Assembly: GCA_001795455.1 (NCBI GenBank)
Contig: MGPB01000020.1
Span: 1-64,000, forward strand
Length of the DNA stretch: 64,000 nucleotides
From: Curvibacter sp. GWA2_63_95
GTDB taxonomy: Bacteria > Pseudomonadota > Gammaproteobacteria > Burkholderiales > Burkholderiaceae_C
Reading direction: 5' to 3'
In this document: positions 26,334-34,762 of the stretch, one piece after another
Position numbering within the stretch: position 1 is the stretch's first letter
Layout of the letters: each line of letters opens with the position of its first letter
Notes under the pieces: model-generated
What the model saw: the letters and a program-made list of their open reading frames with translations, nothing else
The model's database searches: none
Told to the model about the DNA's origin: nothing
Program-made: the position numbers and the translations under genes

Positions 26334-26345
26334 CTTGTATACCAG
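26334..26345. promoter_or_regulatory. GntR operator candidate, site 1
   Basis: CTTGTATACCAG, nearly palindromic, lies 30 bases before the GntR gene. A related sequence (CTTGCATACAAG) occurs at 27083-27094, ahead of the transporter genes. Confidence 0.5.
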
Positions 26346-26375
26346 TGGCACAGTTTCTGCTGTACCGGATGCACT

Positions 26376-27149
26376 ATGGCCAACGCATCCGACATCAGCA
26401 CCCGCATCATTGAAGCCGTTTTGGCGCAAAAGCTTGCGCCTGGCGCCCGCCTGGGCGAGCAACAACTCGCCATGCTGTTTGACTGCAGCCGCACCATCGT
26501 GCGCGAGGCCCTCACCCGGCTGGCGGCGCGTGGCATTGTCACGGTCAGCAGCCGGCGCGGCTGGTATGTGATCGAACCCTCATTGAGCGAAGCGCGCGAG
26601 GCCTTCGAGGCCCGCCGCGTGATCGAGATGGGCCTGATCCGCTGCACCACCGAGGTGAGCAAGGCCGCCATCAAGAAACTCAAGGCGCATATCAAGACCG
26701 AGCAGGCCGCTGTCAAGGGCAGCGACGTGGGACTGCGCAGCTACCTGCTGGGCGACTTCCATGTCTGCCTGGCCGAGTGCCTGGGCAACAGCCTGCTGGC
26801 CGACACGTTGCGCGACTTCACCGCGCGCACCACGCTGATTGCCATGCTCTACCAATCCACCCACGACGCGGCGCACTCCTGTGCAGAGCACGGCCGCATT
26901 GTGGAGGCACTGGAAGCCTCCGACTGGGTGCTGGCCGAGCAGCTCATGCAAGCCCACATTGGCCATGTGCAAGACGCCCTGCGCCTGCAAACCCCCAACG
27001 GCGACCCGCTGGCCGAGCTGCGCAGCGCGCTCAGCCCGGTGGGCGAAGGCACAAAACCGAAGCCCGTTCGTTTGGCACATGACTTGCATACAAGTCTTGG
27101 CGACAAATCTCCCAAAGACCCCTCAACCTACCTTGGAGCCCTGTTATGA
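26376..27149 (+). CDS. GntR/FCD-family transcriptional regulator
   Basis: A 257-residue FadR-subfamily (FCD) regulator. The N-terminal winged helix includes LAPGARLGEQQLAMLFDCSRTIVREALTRLAARGIVTVSSRRGWYV. The C-terminal all-helical FCD domain contains the metal-binding His/Asp pattern (FHVCLAECLGNSLLADTL, HGRIVEALEASD). It ends with an extension of about 35 residues. Its stop overlaps the start of the substrate-binding protein (ATGA), so it is co-translated with the transporter it probably controls. Confidence 0.92.
   Translation: MANASDISTRIIEAVLAQKLAPGARLGEQQLAMLFDCSRTIVREALTRLAARGIVTVSSRRGWYVIEPSLSEAREAFEARRVIEMGLIRCTTEVSKAAIKKLKAHIKTEQAAVKGSDVGLRSYLLGDFHVCLAECLGNSLLADTLRDFTARTTLIAMLYQSTHDAAHSCAEHGRIVEALEASDWVLAEQLMQAHIGHVQDALRLQTPNGDPLAELRSALSPVGEGTKPKPVRLAHDLHTSLGDKSPKDPSTYLGALL
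27081..27096. promoter_or_regulatory. GntR operator candidate, site 2
   Basis: GACTTGCATACAAGTC is a perfect palindrome with 6-bp arms, 50 bases before the substrate-binding protein gene and inside the regulator's 3' end. It shares the core CTTGnATAC with site 1. Confidence 0.55.
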
Positions 27150-27943
27150 CCCTTTCCCTGAACAAACGCACCTTCGCTCTGGCCTTGGCCACCAGCGCCT
27201 TGTTGGCCGCCACCGGCGCCCACGCACAAACGGCACTGGACGACATCCTGAAATCCAAAGTGCTCAAAGTTGCGGTACAGACCGACTCGGCCCCCTACGG
27301 CTTTGTGGGCACCGACCTCAAGCCTATCGGCCTGGATGTGGACATGGCCAACCTGATTGGCAAGAAGCTGGGCGTGCCCGTGGAACTGGTGGTGGTGGTG
27401 AGCGCCAGCCGCATTCCTGCGCTGCAAACCAAAAAGGCTGACCTGGTCATTGCCACGCTGGGCAAGAACCCCGAGCGCGAAAAAGTGATCGACTTTTCGT
27501 CCGCCTACTCCCCCTTCTTCCAGGCCGTGTTTGGCCCCAAAAACATCGCCGTCAAAAGCTTTGCAGATCTGGCCGGCAAGTCGGTGGGTGTGACCCGCGG
27601 CGCCATGGAAGACCAGGAGCTGGGCAAGGTCGCTCCAGCGGGCGTGGACACCAAGCGTTTTGAAGACAACAACGCCACCATCGCCGCGTTCACCGCGGGC
27701 CAGGTGCAGTTTGTGGCCCTGGGTGCCTCGGTGGCCGGCAACATGATGACCAAGAACCCGCAGCTCTCTGCCGAGTACAAGTTGCTGCTCAAGGACAGCC
27801 CCAACTTCATCGGCATTGCCAAGGGCGAGGACAAGTTCAAGGCCAAGGTGAACGAGATCATTGCCGACGCCAAAAAGAGCGGCGAGCTGGAAGCCATGGC
27901 CAAAAAATGGCTGGGCCGCAGCCTCGGTGACTTGCCGCTGTAA
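27146..27943 (+). CDS. Polar amino acid ABC transporter, substrate-binding protein
   Basis: A 265-residue periplasmic binding protein (SBP family 3). A signal peptide of about 27 residues ends GAHA. The mature protein shows LKVAVQTDSAPYGFVGTDLKPIGLDVDMANLIGKKL, DLVIATLGKNPEREKVIDFS and the hinge around GVTRGAMEDQ. Family members bind amino acids such as glutamine, histidine or arginine, or opines; the ligand is not readable. First transporter gene of a four-gene set, coupled to the GntR regulator. Confidence 0.93.
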   Translation: MTLSLNKRTFALALATSALLAATGAHAQTALDDILKSKVLKVAVQTDSAPYGFVGTDLKPIGLDVDMANLIGKKLGVPVELVVVVSASRIPALQTKKADLVIATLGKNPEREKVIDFSSAYSPFFQAVFGPKNIAVKSFADLAGKSVGVTRGAMEDQELGKVAPAGVDTKRFEDNNATIAAFTAGQVQFVALGASVAGNMMTKNPQLSAEYKLLLKDSPNFIGIAKGEDKFKAKVNEIIADAKKSGELEAMAKKWLGRSLGDLPL

Positions 27944-27972
27944 CGCCTGATACGGCCTGATCGAGCATCCCC

Positions 27973-28656
27973 ATGCGCATTCAGCTGGACTTTGGCGCCG
28001 TGCTGGCGGAGTGGCCCCTGCTGCTCACCGGCATCGGCTGGACCCTGGCGCTCACGGCCGCGGCGGTGCTGGTGGGCACGGCCCTGGGCATTGCCTGCGC
28101 GTGGGTGCGGGCGCGCGGCTTTGGCGCAGAGCTGGCGCCGCGCTGGCTGCAAGTGGTGGTGGGTGGTTATGTGGAGCTGATCCGCAACACGCCCTTCATC
28201 GTGCAGCTGTTTTTCATCTTCTTTGGACTGCCGGCTGCCGGCTTCAAGTTGTCGGCCGAAACCGCCTCCTTCATCGCCATGGTGATCAACCTCGGGGCCT
28301 ATGCCACCGAGATCATCCGCGCCGGGCTGGAGGCCACGCCCAAGGGGCAGATCGAAGCCGCAGTGAGCCTGGCACTGACCCGGCTGCAAACCTTTACCCG
28401 CGTGGTGCTGCCCCCGGCGCTGCAAAAAATCTGGCCCAGCCTGGTGAGCCAGATCGTCATCGTGATGCTGGGCTCCTCGGTGTGCGGGCAAATCTCCACG
28501 CAGGAGCTGAGCTACGCGGCAGACCTGATCCAGAGCAACAATTTCCGCTCCTTCGAGGCCTTCATCGTGGTCGGTGTGCTGTACCTCCTGTTGTCCTTCG
28601 CGGTGCGCCACCTGCTCAACTGGGCCGGCGCCACCTTTCTGTTCGGGAGGCGCTAG
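27973..28656 (+). CDS. Amino acid ABC transporter permease (first)
   Basis: A 227-residue HisM/GlnP-type permease with about five membrane helices. The region GYVELIRNTPFIVQLFFIFFGLP and the EAA-type loop (EIIRAGLEATPKGQIEAAVSLALTR) contact the ATPase. Begins 29 bases after the binding protein. Confidence 0.93.
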   Translation: MRIQLDFGAVLAEWPLLLTGIGWTLALTAAAVLVGTALGIACAWVRARGFGAELAPRWLQVVVGGYVELIRNTPFIVQLFFIFFGLPAAGFKLSAETASFIAMVINLGAYATEIIRAGLEATPKGQIEAAVSLALTRLQTFTRVVLPPALQKIWPSLVSQIVIVMLGSSVCGQISTQELSYAADLIQSNNFRSFEAFIVVGVLYLLLSFAVRHLLNWAGATFLFGRR

Positions 28657-28659
28657 GCC

Positions 28660-29310
28660 ATGGTTGATTTTTCCCTCTGGGACATCGTGCGCAACCTGCT
28701 GCTGGCCCTGCGCTGGACGGTGGGCCTGTCGCTGATTGCCTTCATCGGCGGTGGGCTGGTGGGCTTGCTGCTGCTCATGCTGCGGCTGAGCAAGCTGCCC
28801 GGTGCCGGTGTATTTGTGAGCGCCTATGTGCAGCTCTTCCAGGGCGTGCCGCTCTTGGTGCAGCTGTTTTTGGCCTACTACGGCCTGGGCCTGTTTGGCA
28901 TCAACACCTCGCCCTGGGTGGCAGCGGGCATGGGCCTCACGTTCTACGCCAGCGCCTTCCTGACCGAAATCTGGCGCGGCTGTGTGGCCTCCATCCCCCG
29001 CGGCCAGTGGGAGGCCTCGCAAAGCCTGGCGCTGAACTTTGCCGAGCAGCTGCGCTACGTCATCCTGCCCCAGGCCTTCAAGATTGCCGTGGCGCCCACG
29101 GTGGGCTTTCTGGTGCAGGTCATCAAGGGCACAGCGTTGGCCTCGGTGATTGGTTTCATGGAGCTGACCAAGGTGGGCAAGACCATTGCCAACGCCACCT
29201 ACAGCCCGTTTCTCGTGTTCAGCTGTGTGGCCGTTTTGTATTTTGTGCTGTGCTACCCCGTGAGCCTGTACGCCAAATCCCTGGAGAGGAAGTTGCATGC
29301 CCCCCGTTGA
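28660..29310 (+). CDS. Amino acid ABC transporter permease (second)
   Basis: A 216-residue permease of the same family with YVQLFQGVPLLVQLFLAYYGLG and the EAA loop EIWRGCVASIPRGQWEASQSLALNF. It starts 3 bases after the first permease and ends overlapping the ATPase gene by 14 bases. Two different permeases suggest a heterodimeric membrane channel. Confidence 0.93.
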   Translation: MVDFSLWDIVRNLLLALRWTVGLSLIAFIGGGLVGLLLLMLRLSKLPGAGVFVSAYVQLFQGVPLLVQLFLAYYGLGLFGINTSPWVAAGMGLTFYASAFLTEIWRGCVASIPRGQWEASQSLALNFAEQLRYVILPQAFKIAVAPTVGFLVQVIKGTALASVIGFMELTKVGKTIANATYSPFLVFSCVAVLYFVLCYPVSLYAKSLERKLHAPR

Positions 29311-30061
29311 CACCAGCGCCACCGTGGCGCCCATTGTGGACATCCGCGCGCTGCGCAAATCGTATGGCAGCAACGAGGTGCTCAAGGGCATCGACCTGCA
29401 GATTGCCCCCGGCGAGGTGATCGCCATCATCGGAAAAAGCGGCTCGGGCAAAAGCACGCTGCTGCGCTGTATCAACGGACTTGAAGAGTTCCAGAGCGGC
29501 GCGCTGACGGTGGACAGCAAACCGCTGCTGCACCGGGACGCCGCCGCCATGCGCGCACTGCGCCAGCGCGTGGGCATGATTTTTCAGGGCTTCAACCTGT
29601 TCCCGCACCTGACCGTGGGCAAGAACATCATGCTGGCACCCAGTCTGGTCAAGGCCAAAGACGCGCAAGCCGGTGAAGCCCATGCCCGCGCCCTGCTGGC
29701 CCGCGTGGGCCTGACTGAGAAGTTTGACGCCTATGCCGACCAGTTGTCGGGCGGGCAACAGCAGCGCGTGGCGATTGCGCGTGCGCTGGCCATGGAACCC
29801 GCCGTGCTGCTGTGCGACGAGATCACCAGCGCGCTGGACCCCGAGCTGGTGGGCGAGGTGCTGCGGGTGGTGGAAGGCCTGGCCCAGGACGGCATGACAC
29901 TCTTGATGGTGACGCACGAGATGAGTTTTGCGCGCCGCGTGTCCAACCGCGTGATCTTTATGCACCAGGGCCGTGTGCACGAAATGGGGACACCCGCGGA
30001 GATTTTTGGCACGCCGCAAACGCCCGAGCTGCAGCAGTTTTTGTCGTCCCTGCACGACTGA
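29297..30061 (+). CDS. Amino acid ABC transporter ATPase
   Basis: A 254-residue ABC ATPase of the HisP/GlnQ type. Walker A is GKSGSGKST, the Q-loop lies at FQGFNLFPHLT, the signature is LSGGQQQRVAIARAL, Walker B is LLCDEITSALDPE, and the switch His is in VTHEMSFARRV. Last gene of the GntR-controlled uptake cluster. Confidence 0.95.
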   Translation: MPPVDTSATVAPIVDIRALRKSYGSNEVLKGIDLQIAPGEVIAIIGKSGSGKSTLLRCINGLEEFQSGALTVDSKPLLHRDAAAMRALRQRVGMIFQGFNLFPHLTVGKNIMLAPSLVKAKDAQAGEAHARALLARVGLTEKFDAYADQLSGGQQQRVAIARALAMEPAVLLCDEITSALDPELVGEVLRVVEGLAQDGMTLLMVTHEMSFARRVSNRVIFMHQGRVHEMGTPAEIFGTPQTPELQQFLSSLHD

Positions 30062-30098
30062 ACTGCGGGGACGCTGCGGCGTCTTCGATAATCGGGGC

Positions 30099-30680
30099 AT
30101 GAGTGAACCCGTGACCCTGATTCCGCTGGATACCGTCAGCGGCGCCCCGCTGACCCCACCCGCCTCCCGGCCGACCGCCAAATTCATGTTCAAGCACCTG
30201 GCGCATGTACTGGCGCTGGGCTTTGGCTCGGGCCTGTCGCGCATTGCACCGGGCACCTCGGGCACGCTGTGGGCCTGGGTAGCCTTTGTGGCGCTACAAC
30301 CTTGGCTGGGCGACGCTGGCTGGGCCTGGCTGATTGGCGGTGGCGCCTTGGTGGGCTGGTGGGCCAGCACGGTCACCGCGCGCAATCTGGGTGTGCTGGA
30401 CCCCAGCAATGTGGTCGTCGACGAAGTCATCGCCTTTTGGCTGGTGCTGTGGCTGGTCACCCCCACCTCGCTGGTGGGCCAGGTCATGGCCTTTGGCCTG
30501 TTCCGCTTTTTTGATGCCGTGAAACCCGGCCCGGTGGGCTGGGCCGATGCGTTGTTCCACCACGTAGACCCGCAGAGCGACCGCCGCGCCTGGAGCAAGG
30601 CCGGCTTCGGCATCATGCTGGACGACCTGGTGGCCGCAGGCTGCACCGTGCTCGTGATCGCACTGTGGAGGTTCATCTGA
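30099..30680 (+). CDS. pgpA: Phosphatidylglycerophosphatase A
   Basis: A 193-residue membrane phosphatase that dephosphorylates phosphatidylglycerophosphate in phospholipid synthesis. The family pattern is visible: [46 protein letters not shown] and [10 protein letters not shown] chose ATG 30099 ([10 protein letters not shown]). It overlaps the next gene by 16 bases. In many proteobacteria it follows thiL directly; here thiL is 12.7 kb away. Confidence 0.93.
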   Translation: MSEPVTLIPLDTVSGAPLTPPASRPTAKFMFKHLAHVLALGFGSGLSRIAPGTSGTLWAWVAFVALQPWLGDAGWAWLIGGGALVGWWASTVTARNLGVLDPSNVVVDEVIAFWLVLWLVTPTSLVGQVMAFGLFRFFDAVKPGPVGWADALFHHVDPQSDRRAWSKAGFGIMLDDLVAAGCTVLVIALWRFI

Positions 30681-31186
30681 ACACCACCACATCGCTATCA
30701 AACCAGGAGCTGCTCACGCAATATCCATGCGCCATAGTGGCCGATTTGATGCTCAGACACCAGTGGATGCTGGCTACGGCCGAAAGCTGCACTGGCGGTC
30801 TGATCGCCGGCGCCTGCACCGACCTGGCGGGCTCCAGCGCCTGGTTTGAGCGTGGTTTTGTCACCTACTCCAACACCGCCAAGACCGAGATGCTGGGGGT
30901 GGACGCCACGCTGATTGCCACCCACGGTGCCGTCAGCGAACCCGTGGTGCGCGCCATGGTGCAAGGCGCCCTGCAACACTCCCTCGCCCAGGTGGCCGTC
31001 GCCGTGACCGGCGTGGCCGGCCCCACCGGCGGCAGCGCCGACAAACCTGTGGGCACCGTGTGGTTTGGCTGGGCCACGCCTGCGGGCGTGCACAGCGAGG
31101 TGCAGCACTTTGCGGGCGACCGTGCTGCGGTGCGTAGCGCCACCGTGCACCACGCCCTTAGCCAGTTGGCCACCCTGTTGAAGTAG
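30665..31186 (+). CDS. pncC: CinA-C / nicotinamide-nucleotide amidohydrolase
   Basis: A 173-residue PncC/CinA-C domain protein that deamidates nicotinamide mononucleotide. The signatures are [47 protein letters not shown] and [20 protein letters not shown]. From GTG 30665 the first 31 residues include a stretch encoded by a dispersed repeat copy (about residues 9-31). The alternative is ATG 30749, which would give a very short N terminus. The GTG start overlaps pgpA by 16 bases, favouring coupling. Confidence 0.9.
   Translation: MEVHLNTTTSLSNQELLTQYPCAIVADLMLRHQWMLATAESCTGGLIAGACTDLAGSSAWFERGFVTYSNTAKTEMLGVDATLIATHGAVSEPVVRAMVQGALQHSLAQVAVAVTGVAGPTGGSADKPVGTVWFGWATPAGVHSEVQHFAGDRAAVRSATVHHALSQLATLLK
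30691..30756 (+). repeat. Dispersed 66-bp repeat, copy 5 (pncC N terminus)
   Basis: TCGCTATCAAACCAGGAGCT, GCTCACGCAATATCCATGCG, CCATAGTGGCC and a T-rich end match the consensus, with CAGGAGC replacing GATAGC in the left arm. It lies in the pncC coding frame. Confidence 0.75.
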
Positions 31187-31445
31187 CACCCCCTGTCCTG
31201 CGACGGGCCTAACTCATGCAGCGGCCTGTTATGAAAGTGGAACAACCCATCTAGGCCCAATGGTCCGCGGATGCATGACCCCCAACCGTGCAACCGTCCT
31301 GCCTGGACGCCCCATTCCCCTTTGCCAAGACGGGGGGCGAAGTCAAAACATCCGCAAAAGCCGCACGGCATTTGCTACAGGTCATGGACATACGGAATGT
31401 TGCGCAATCCAACGGGTTTTTTCACCACAACGGGACTTCCCTGCC
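31187..31445. other. Gap with no recognised gene
   Basis: Between pncC and the promoter of the outer-membrane protein gene I see no open frame with protein-like composition, no tRNA and no clear terminator. Pieces such as GGATGCATGACC and a GGGTTTTTTC tract are present but form no recognisable element. It may be promoter-distal spacer or a decayed gene. Confidence 0.5.
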
Positions 31446-31476
31446 TTGGTCAAGGGCATAACACCACTAGTAGAAT
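31446..31476 (+). promoter_or_regulatory. Promoter of the outer-membrane protein gene
   Basis: TAGAAT (31471-31476) is a good -10; TTGGTC (31446-31451) is a weak -35 at 19-base spacing. The leader of about 50 bases contains GGGAGGAGAG (31491-31500), 30 bases before the ATG, too far to be the usual ribosome binding site. Confidence 0.45.
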
Positions 31477-31530
31477 CCCTATGGGCTTTTCGGGAGGAGA
31501 GTCCGTTTATCCACTTATCAAACCAGAACC

Positions 31531-32139
31531 ATGAAAAAACTTTTGATTGCCTCGGCCATCGTCGCCACCTTCGCAGCACCCCAAGCATTTGCACAAGCCA
31601 AGAATTTTGAGGGCTTTAGCGCAGGCCTGAATATCAACGCGACCTCCAGCGACACCGATATCCGCAACAGCGGCGGCTCTGTGAAGGCCACTGGCCAAAC
31701 ATCCTCCAACGGATCCTTGCAAGCCCAATACAACCTGGCCCTAGGCAGTGCGTTTGTCCTGGGTTTTGGTGGCACTTACGAATTTGGTGACATTGACCTC
31801 GGCAGTTCGGGCGCAGTGTTCTCTGGAAAGCGTAAAAATGCCTACTCGGTGTATGTTGCACCTGGATTTGCCGTCGCTGACAGCTGGCTGATCTATGGAA
31901 AGGTTGCCAGCATCTCTGCATCCTTCGAAACGACCGGCGCGGCAATCTTTGCAGGCAAAACTGATGCAAGCGGTGTCGGCTATGGTTTCGGCGTGCAAAA
32001 AATGCTGAACAAGAACGTGTACCTGCAGGCTGAATACATGCAGAACAAGTACGACGATAAAACCATCGTCACTAGCTTGACGACTCAAGCCAAAGCGGAA
32101 GCTCGCACATTCTCCTTTGGCGTCGGCTACAAGTTCTAA
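31531..32139 (+). CDS. Outer-membrane beta-barrel protein
   Basis: A 202-residue protein with a signal peptide (about 1-22, ending AFA). The mature part has alternating polar/hydrophobic strands (FEGFSAGLNINATSS, FVLGFGGTYEFGDIDLG, AYSVYVAPGFAVADSWLIYGKV) and ends in Phe (FSFGVGYKF), the usual C-terminal outer-membrane signal. It resembles small OmpW/OprF-like eight-stranded barrels. The function is unknown. It is monocistronic, with a promoter and a terminator of its own. Confidence 0.85.
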   Translation: MKKLLIASAIVATFAAPQAFAQAKNFEGFSAGLNINATSSDTDIRNSGGSVKATGQTSSNGSLQAQYNLALGSAFVLGFGGTYEFGDIDLGSSGAVFSGKRKNAYSVYVAPGFAVADSWLIYGKVASISASFETTGAAIFAGKTDASGVGYGFGVQKMLNKNVYLQAEYMQNKYDDKTIVTSLTTQAKAEARTFSFGVGYKF

Positions 32140-32160
32140 TCCTGTAGTTCCCCGAAAGCA

Positions 32161-32190
32161 AAAAGCCCGCAGCGATGCGGGCTTTTTTGT
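32161..32190 (+). terminator. Intrinsic terminator after the beta-barrel gene
   Basis: AAAAGCCCGC (32161-32170) pairs with GCGGGCTTTT (32177-32186) around a 6-base loop, ending in a T-run. It could also serve the convergent SEC-C gene. Confidence 0.92.
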
Positions 32191-32203
32191 GGGCAAAACG
32201 CGC

Positions 32204-33013
32204 TCAGGCGCCGTGGCACTTCTTGTATTTTTTGCCGCTCCCGCAGGGGCAAGGATCGTTGCGGCCGGGTTCGGCTTCCTTGCGTACCGTTTCCACGCGG
32301 GGGCCGAAGCTGCTCCAGAGTTCACGCAAGTCGTAGACCGCCCAGACGGCGTCGGCAAAGTCGTTGATACGCTGCTCGCTCACGCTGGGCGGGCCGTCAT
32401 CCTCAAACACCGAAATCGTGGGCTCGTCGGTGTCATCTTCGGTCAGGGCCACGATGGACTGCAGGGCGGCATCCAGCCATTTTTCGGCCTCCTTGTCGCG
32501 GGGCGCCGCCCACTCTTCGGGCCAGGTTTCCACCGCAAACATAAAGCCCAAAGCCCATACCTGGGCGAATGAGGGCAGTTCCTGGTCGGCCATGGCGGCA
32601 CGATCTTCTTCTGGCAACACCGCCACGGCGCCGCGCACGTCCATCACTTCGGGGTGGTAGGCGGTCTCGTCGTCCAGGCTTTTCACTTCGGCGGTGAGGC
32701 TGCGCAGCACGTCATTCCAGCGGCGTGTCCAAAGCTGCACAAACTGCTGGGCTTGCTCCACGCTGGCAAAACCTCCGGCCTCACCGGACGCAGGAAACTC
32801 CAGATCGAGCAGGGCGGGAAAGGACTCGGCAGGGGCAATGGGGCGGCGGCACACGGCCAGCGCCGCCATAAAGCCTTCGCAGAACTCCCACTGCGGCGTT
32901 TCATCGTTGCGGCTGCGCAAGTCATCCAGAATAGTGTCCAGGGCGTCGAAGTCGTCCGGGCTCAGGGTGTCTAACAAGGCGGCATCGGTGGCCGCAGGCG
33001 TGAGGTTTGGCAT
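32204..33013 (-). CDS. YecA/UPF0149-family protein with C-terminal SEC-C zinc motif
   Basis: A 269-residue protein. The N-terminal two thirds match the UPF0149 (YecA) helical family ([52 protein letters not shown]). The C terminus is a zinc-binding SEC-C motif ([19 protein letters not shown]), as in SecA. YecA-like proteins are ribosome- and SecA-associated accessory factors in E. coli; the same here is inference. ATG 33013 is chosen. Divergent from the glutamate-synthase-like gene. Confidence 0.9.
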   Translation of the reverse strand: MPNLTPAATDAALLDTLSPDDFDALDTILDDLRSRNDETPQWEFCEGFMAALAVCRRPIAPAESFPALLDLEFPASGEAGGFASVEQAQQFVQLWTRRWNDVLRSLTAEVKSLDDETAYHPEVMDVRGAVAVLPEEDRAAMADQELPSFAQVWALGFMFAVETWPEEWAAPRDKEAEKWLDAALQSIVALTEDDTDEPTISVFEDDGPPSVSEQRINDFADAVWAVYDLRELWSSFGPRVETVRKEAEPGRNDPCPCGSGKKYKKCHGA

Positions 33014-33067
33014 AAGCTGTGCAAAAAGAGGGCAGGCTGCTATTGTCCCTCCGAAGAAAGGCTCTCC

Positions 33068-34696
33068 ATGCTCCATACGCTCAATTCCATCTTTCCTGTC
33101 CGCTACACCGCCATGGGGCTGTGCGTGTTTGGCCTGCTGCTGAGTGTCTTCAGCCTGCTGGCACTGGGCGTCGGCTTGGGGAGCTTCCTGCTGTGTGCCA
33201 TGCTGGTGGGCATTGGGGTGTACGACTTGCGCCAGAGCAAACGTTCCATCCTGCGCAACTACCCCATCATTGGGCACCTGCGTTTCATGCTGGAGTTTGT
33301 GCGGCCCGAGATTCGCCAGTACTTCATCGAAAGCGACAACGAGGCCACCCCTTTCTCGCGGGCCCAGCGCTCACTGGTCTACCAGCGTGCCAAGGGCGAG
33401 CCGGACAAGCGGCCGTTTGGTACCCAACTGGACGTGCATGCCGAGGGCTACGAGTGGATGAACCATTCGGTCGCCCCCACCCAACTGGCCTCCCACGACT
33501 TCCGCATCACCATCGGTGCAGACACGGCCCACCCCTACAGCGCCAGCGTGTTCAACATCTCGGCCATGAGTTTTGGGGCGCTGAGCGCCAATGCCATTCT
33601 GGCGCTGAACGCGGGTGCCAAACGCGGCGGCTTCGCCCACGACACGGGCGAAGGGTCCATCTCTACCCACCACCGCGTACATGGGGGCGACCTGATCTGG
33701 GAAGTCGCCTCCGGCTACTTTGGCTGCCGCAACGACGACGGCAGCTTCAACCCCGACAAGTTCGCCGCCAACGCGCGCGACCCGCAGGTCAAGATGATTG
33801 AGCTCAAGCTCAGCCAGGGCGCCAAGCCGGGCCACGGAGGCATGTTGCCAGGCCCCAAGGTGACGCCCGAAATTGCCCAGGCGCGCGGCATCCCGGTGGG
33901 GGTGGACTGCATCTCACCGGCCTCTCACAGCGCGTTCTCTACTCCGGTGGAGATGATGCTGTTCATTGCCAAGCTGCGCGAGCTCTCGGGCGGCAAGCCG
34001 ACAGGCTTCAAGCTCTGCATTGGCCACCCCTGGGAGTGGTTTGCCATGGTCAAGGCGATGCTGGAAACCGGCATCACGCCCGACTTCATTGTGGTGGACG
34101 GGGCCGAGGGCGGCACGGGTGCAGCGCCGCTGGAGTTCACGGACCACGTGGGTTCGCCGCTGCAGGAAGGCTTGCTGCTGGTGCACAACACCTTGCGCGG
34201 TGCCGGCCTGCGCGAGCGGGTCAAAGTTGGCTGCGCGGGCAAGGTGGTGAGTGCTTTTGACATCGCCCGGCTCATGGCACTGGGGGCCGACTGGTGCAAC
34301 AGTGCACGCGGCTTCATGTTCGCACTGGGGTGCATCCAGGCACAGCACTGCCACACCGGCCACTGCCCCACCGGAGTCACCACGCAGGACCCGTTGCGCC
34401 AGCAGTCACTGGTAGTGCCGGACAAAGCCGAACGCGTCTACAACTTTCACCAACAAACCCTGCATGCCCTGCAAGAGCTGGTGCAGGCCGCGGGTGTGAC
34501 CCACCCCAGCGGGATCACGGCGCACCACATCGTGCGCCGGTCGACTGACCACAAAGTGAAGTCGCTCGCGCAGCTGATCCTGACGCAATTGCCCACCCGC
34601 GCGCTGATCGACCAGGACCTGAACAGCCTGCCCTTGATCTACCGCCACAGTTGGCCACGGGCCAGCGCGCACTCATTTGCAGCGGAGTTTTCCTGA
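33068..34696 (+). CDS. FMN-binding glutamate synthase-family protein
   Basis: A 542-residue protein with N-terminal membrane helices (residues about 13-50) followed by a glutamate-synthase-type FMN/iron-sulfur domain. Landmarks are [48 protein letters not shown] and [15 protein letters not shown]. The cysteine cluster [17 protein letters not shown] is where the [3Fe-4S] ligands of glutamate synthase lie. The glutaminase domain of GltB is absent, so it is not a full glutamate synthase. Members of this stand-alone family have no settled substrate. AAGAAAGG precedes the ATG. Confidence 0.9.
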   Translation: MLHTLNSIFPVRYTAMGLCVFGLLLSVFSLLALGVGLGSFLLCAMLVGIGVYDLRQSKRSILRNYPIIGHLRFMLEFVRPEIRQYFIESDNEATPFSRAQRSLVYQRAKGEPDKRPFGTQLDVHAEGYEWMNHSVAPTQLASHDFRITIGADTAHPYSASVFNISAMSFGALSANAILALNAGAKRGGFAHDTGEGSISTHHRVHGGDLIWEVASGYFGCRNDDGSFNPDKFAANARDPQVKMIELKLSQGAKPGHGGMLPGPKVTPEIAQARGIPVGVDCISPASHSAFSTPVEMMLFIAKLRELSGGKPTGFKLCIGHPWEWFAMVKAMLETGITPDFIVVDGAEGGTGAAPLEFTDHVGSPLQEGLLLVHNTLRGAGLRERVKVGCAGKVVSAFDIARLMALGADWCNSARGFMFALGCIQAQHCHTGHCPTGVTTQDPLRQQSLVVPDKAERVYNFHQQTLHALQELVQAAGVTHPSGITAHHIVRRSTDHKVKSLAQLILTQLPTRALIDQDLNSLPLIYRHSWPRASAHSFAAEFS

Positions 34697-34762
34697 GTAT
34701 TCCGGCTTTTGCTTTGGCGCGCTTGGGAGTAAAGTGTTCTGTATACAACTCGAGGAGACAGC

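Noticed and set aside
27505..29577. A 690-residue open frame antisense to the ABC transporter genes
   Set aside because: It is a low-stop shadow of high-GC coding DNA; the plus strand has four genes with full motifs and normal spacing.
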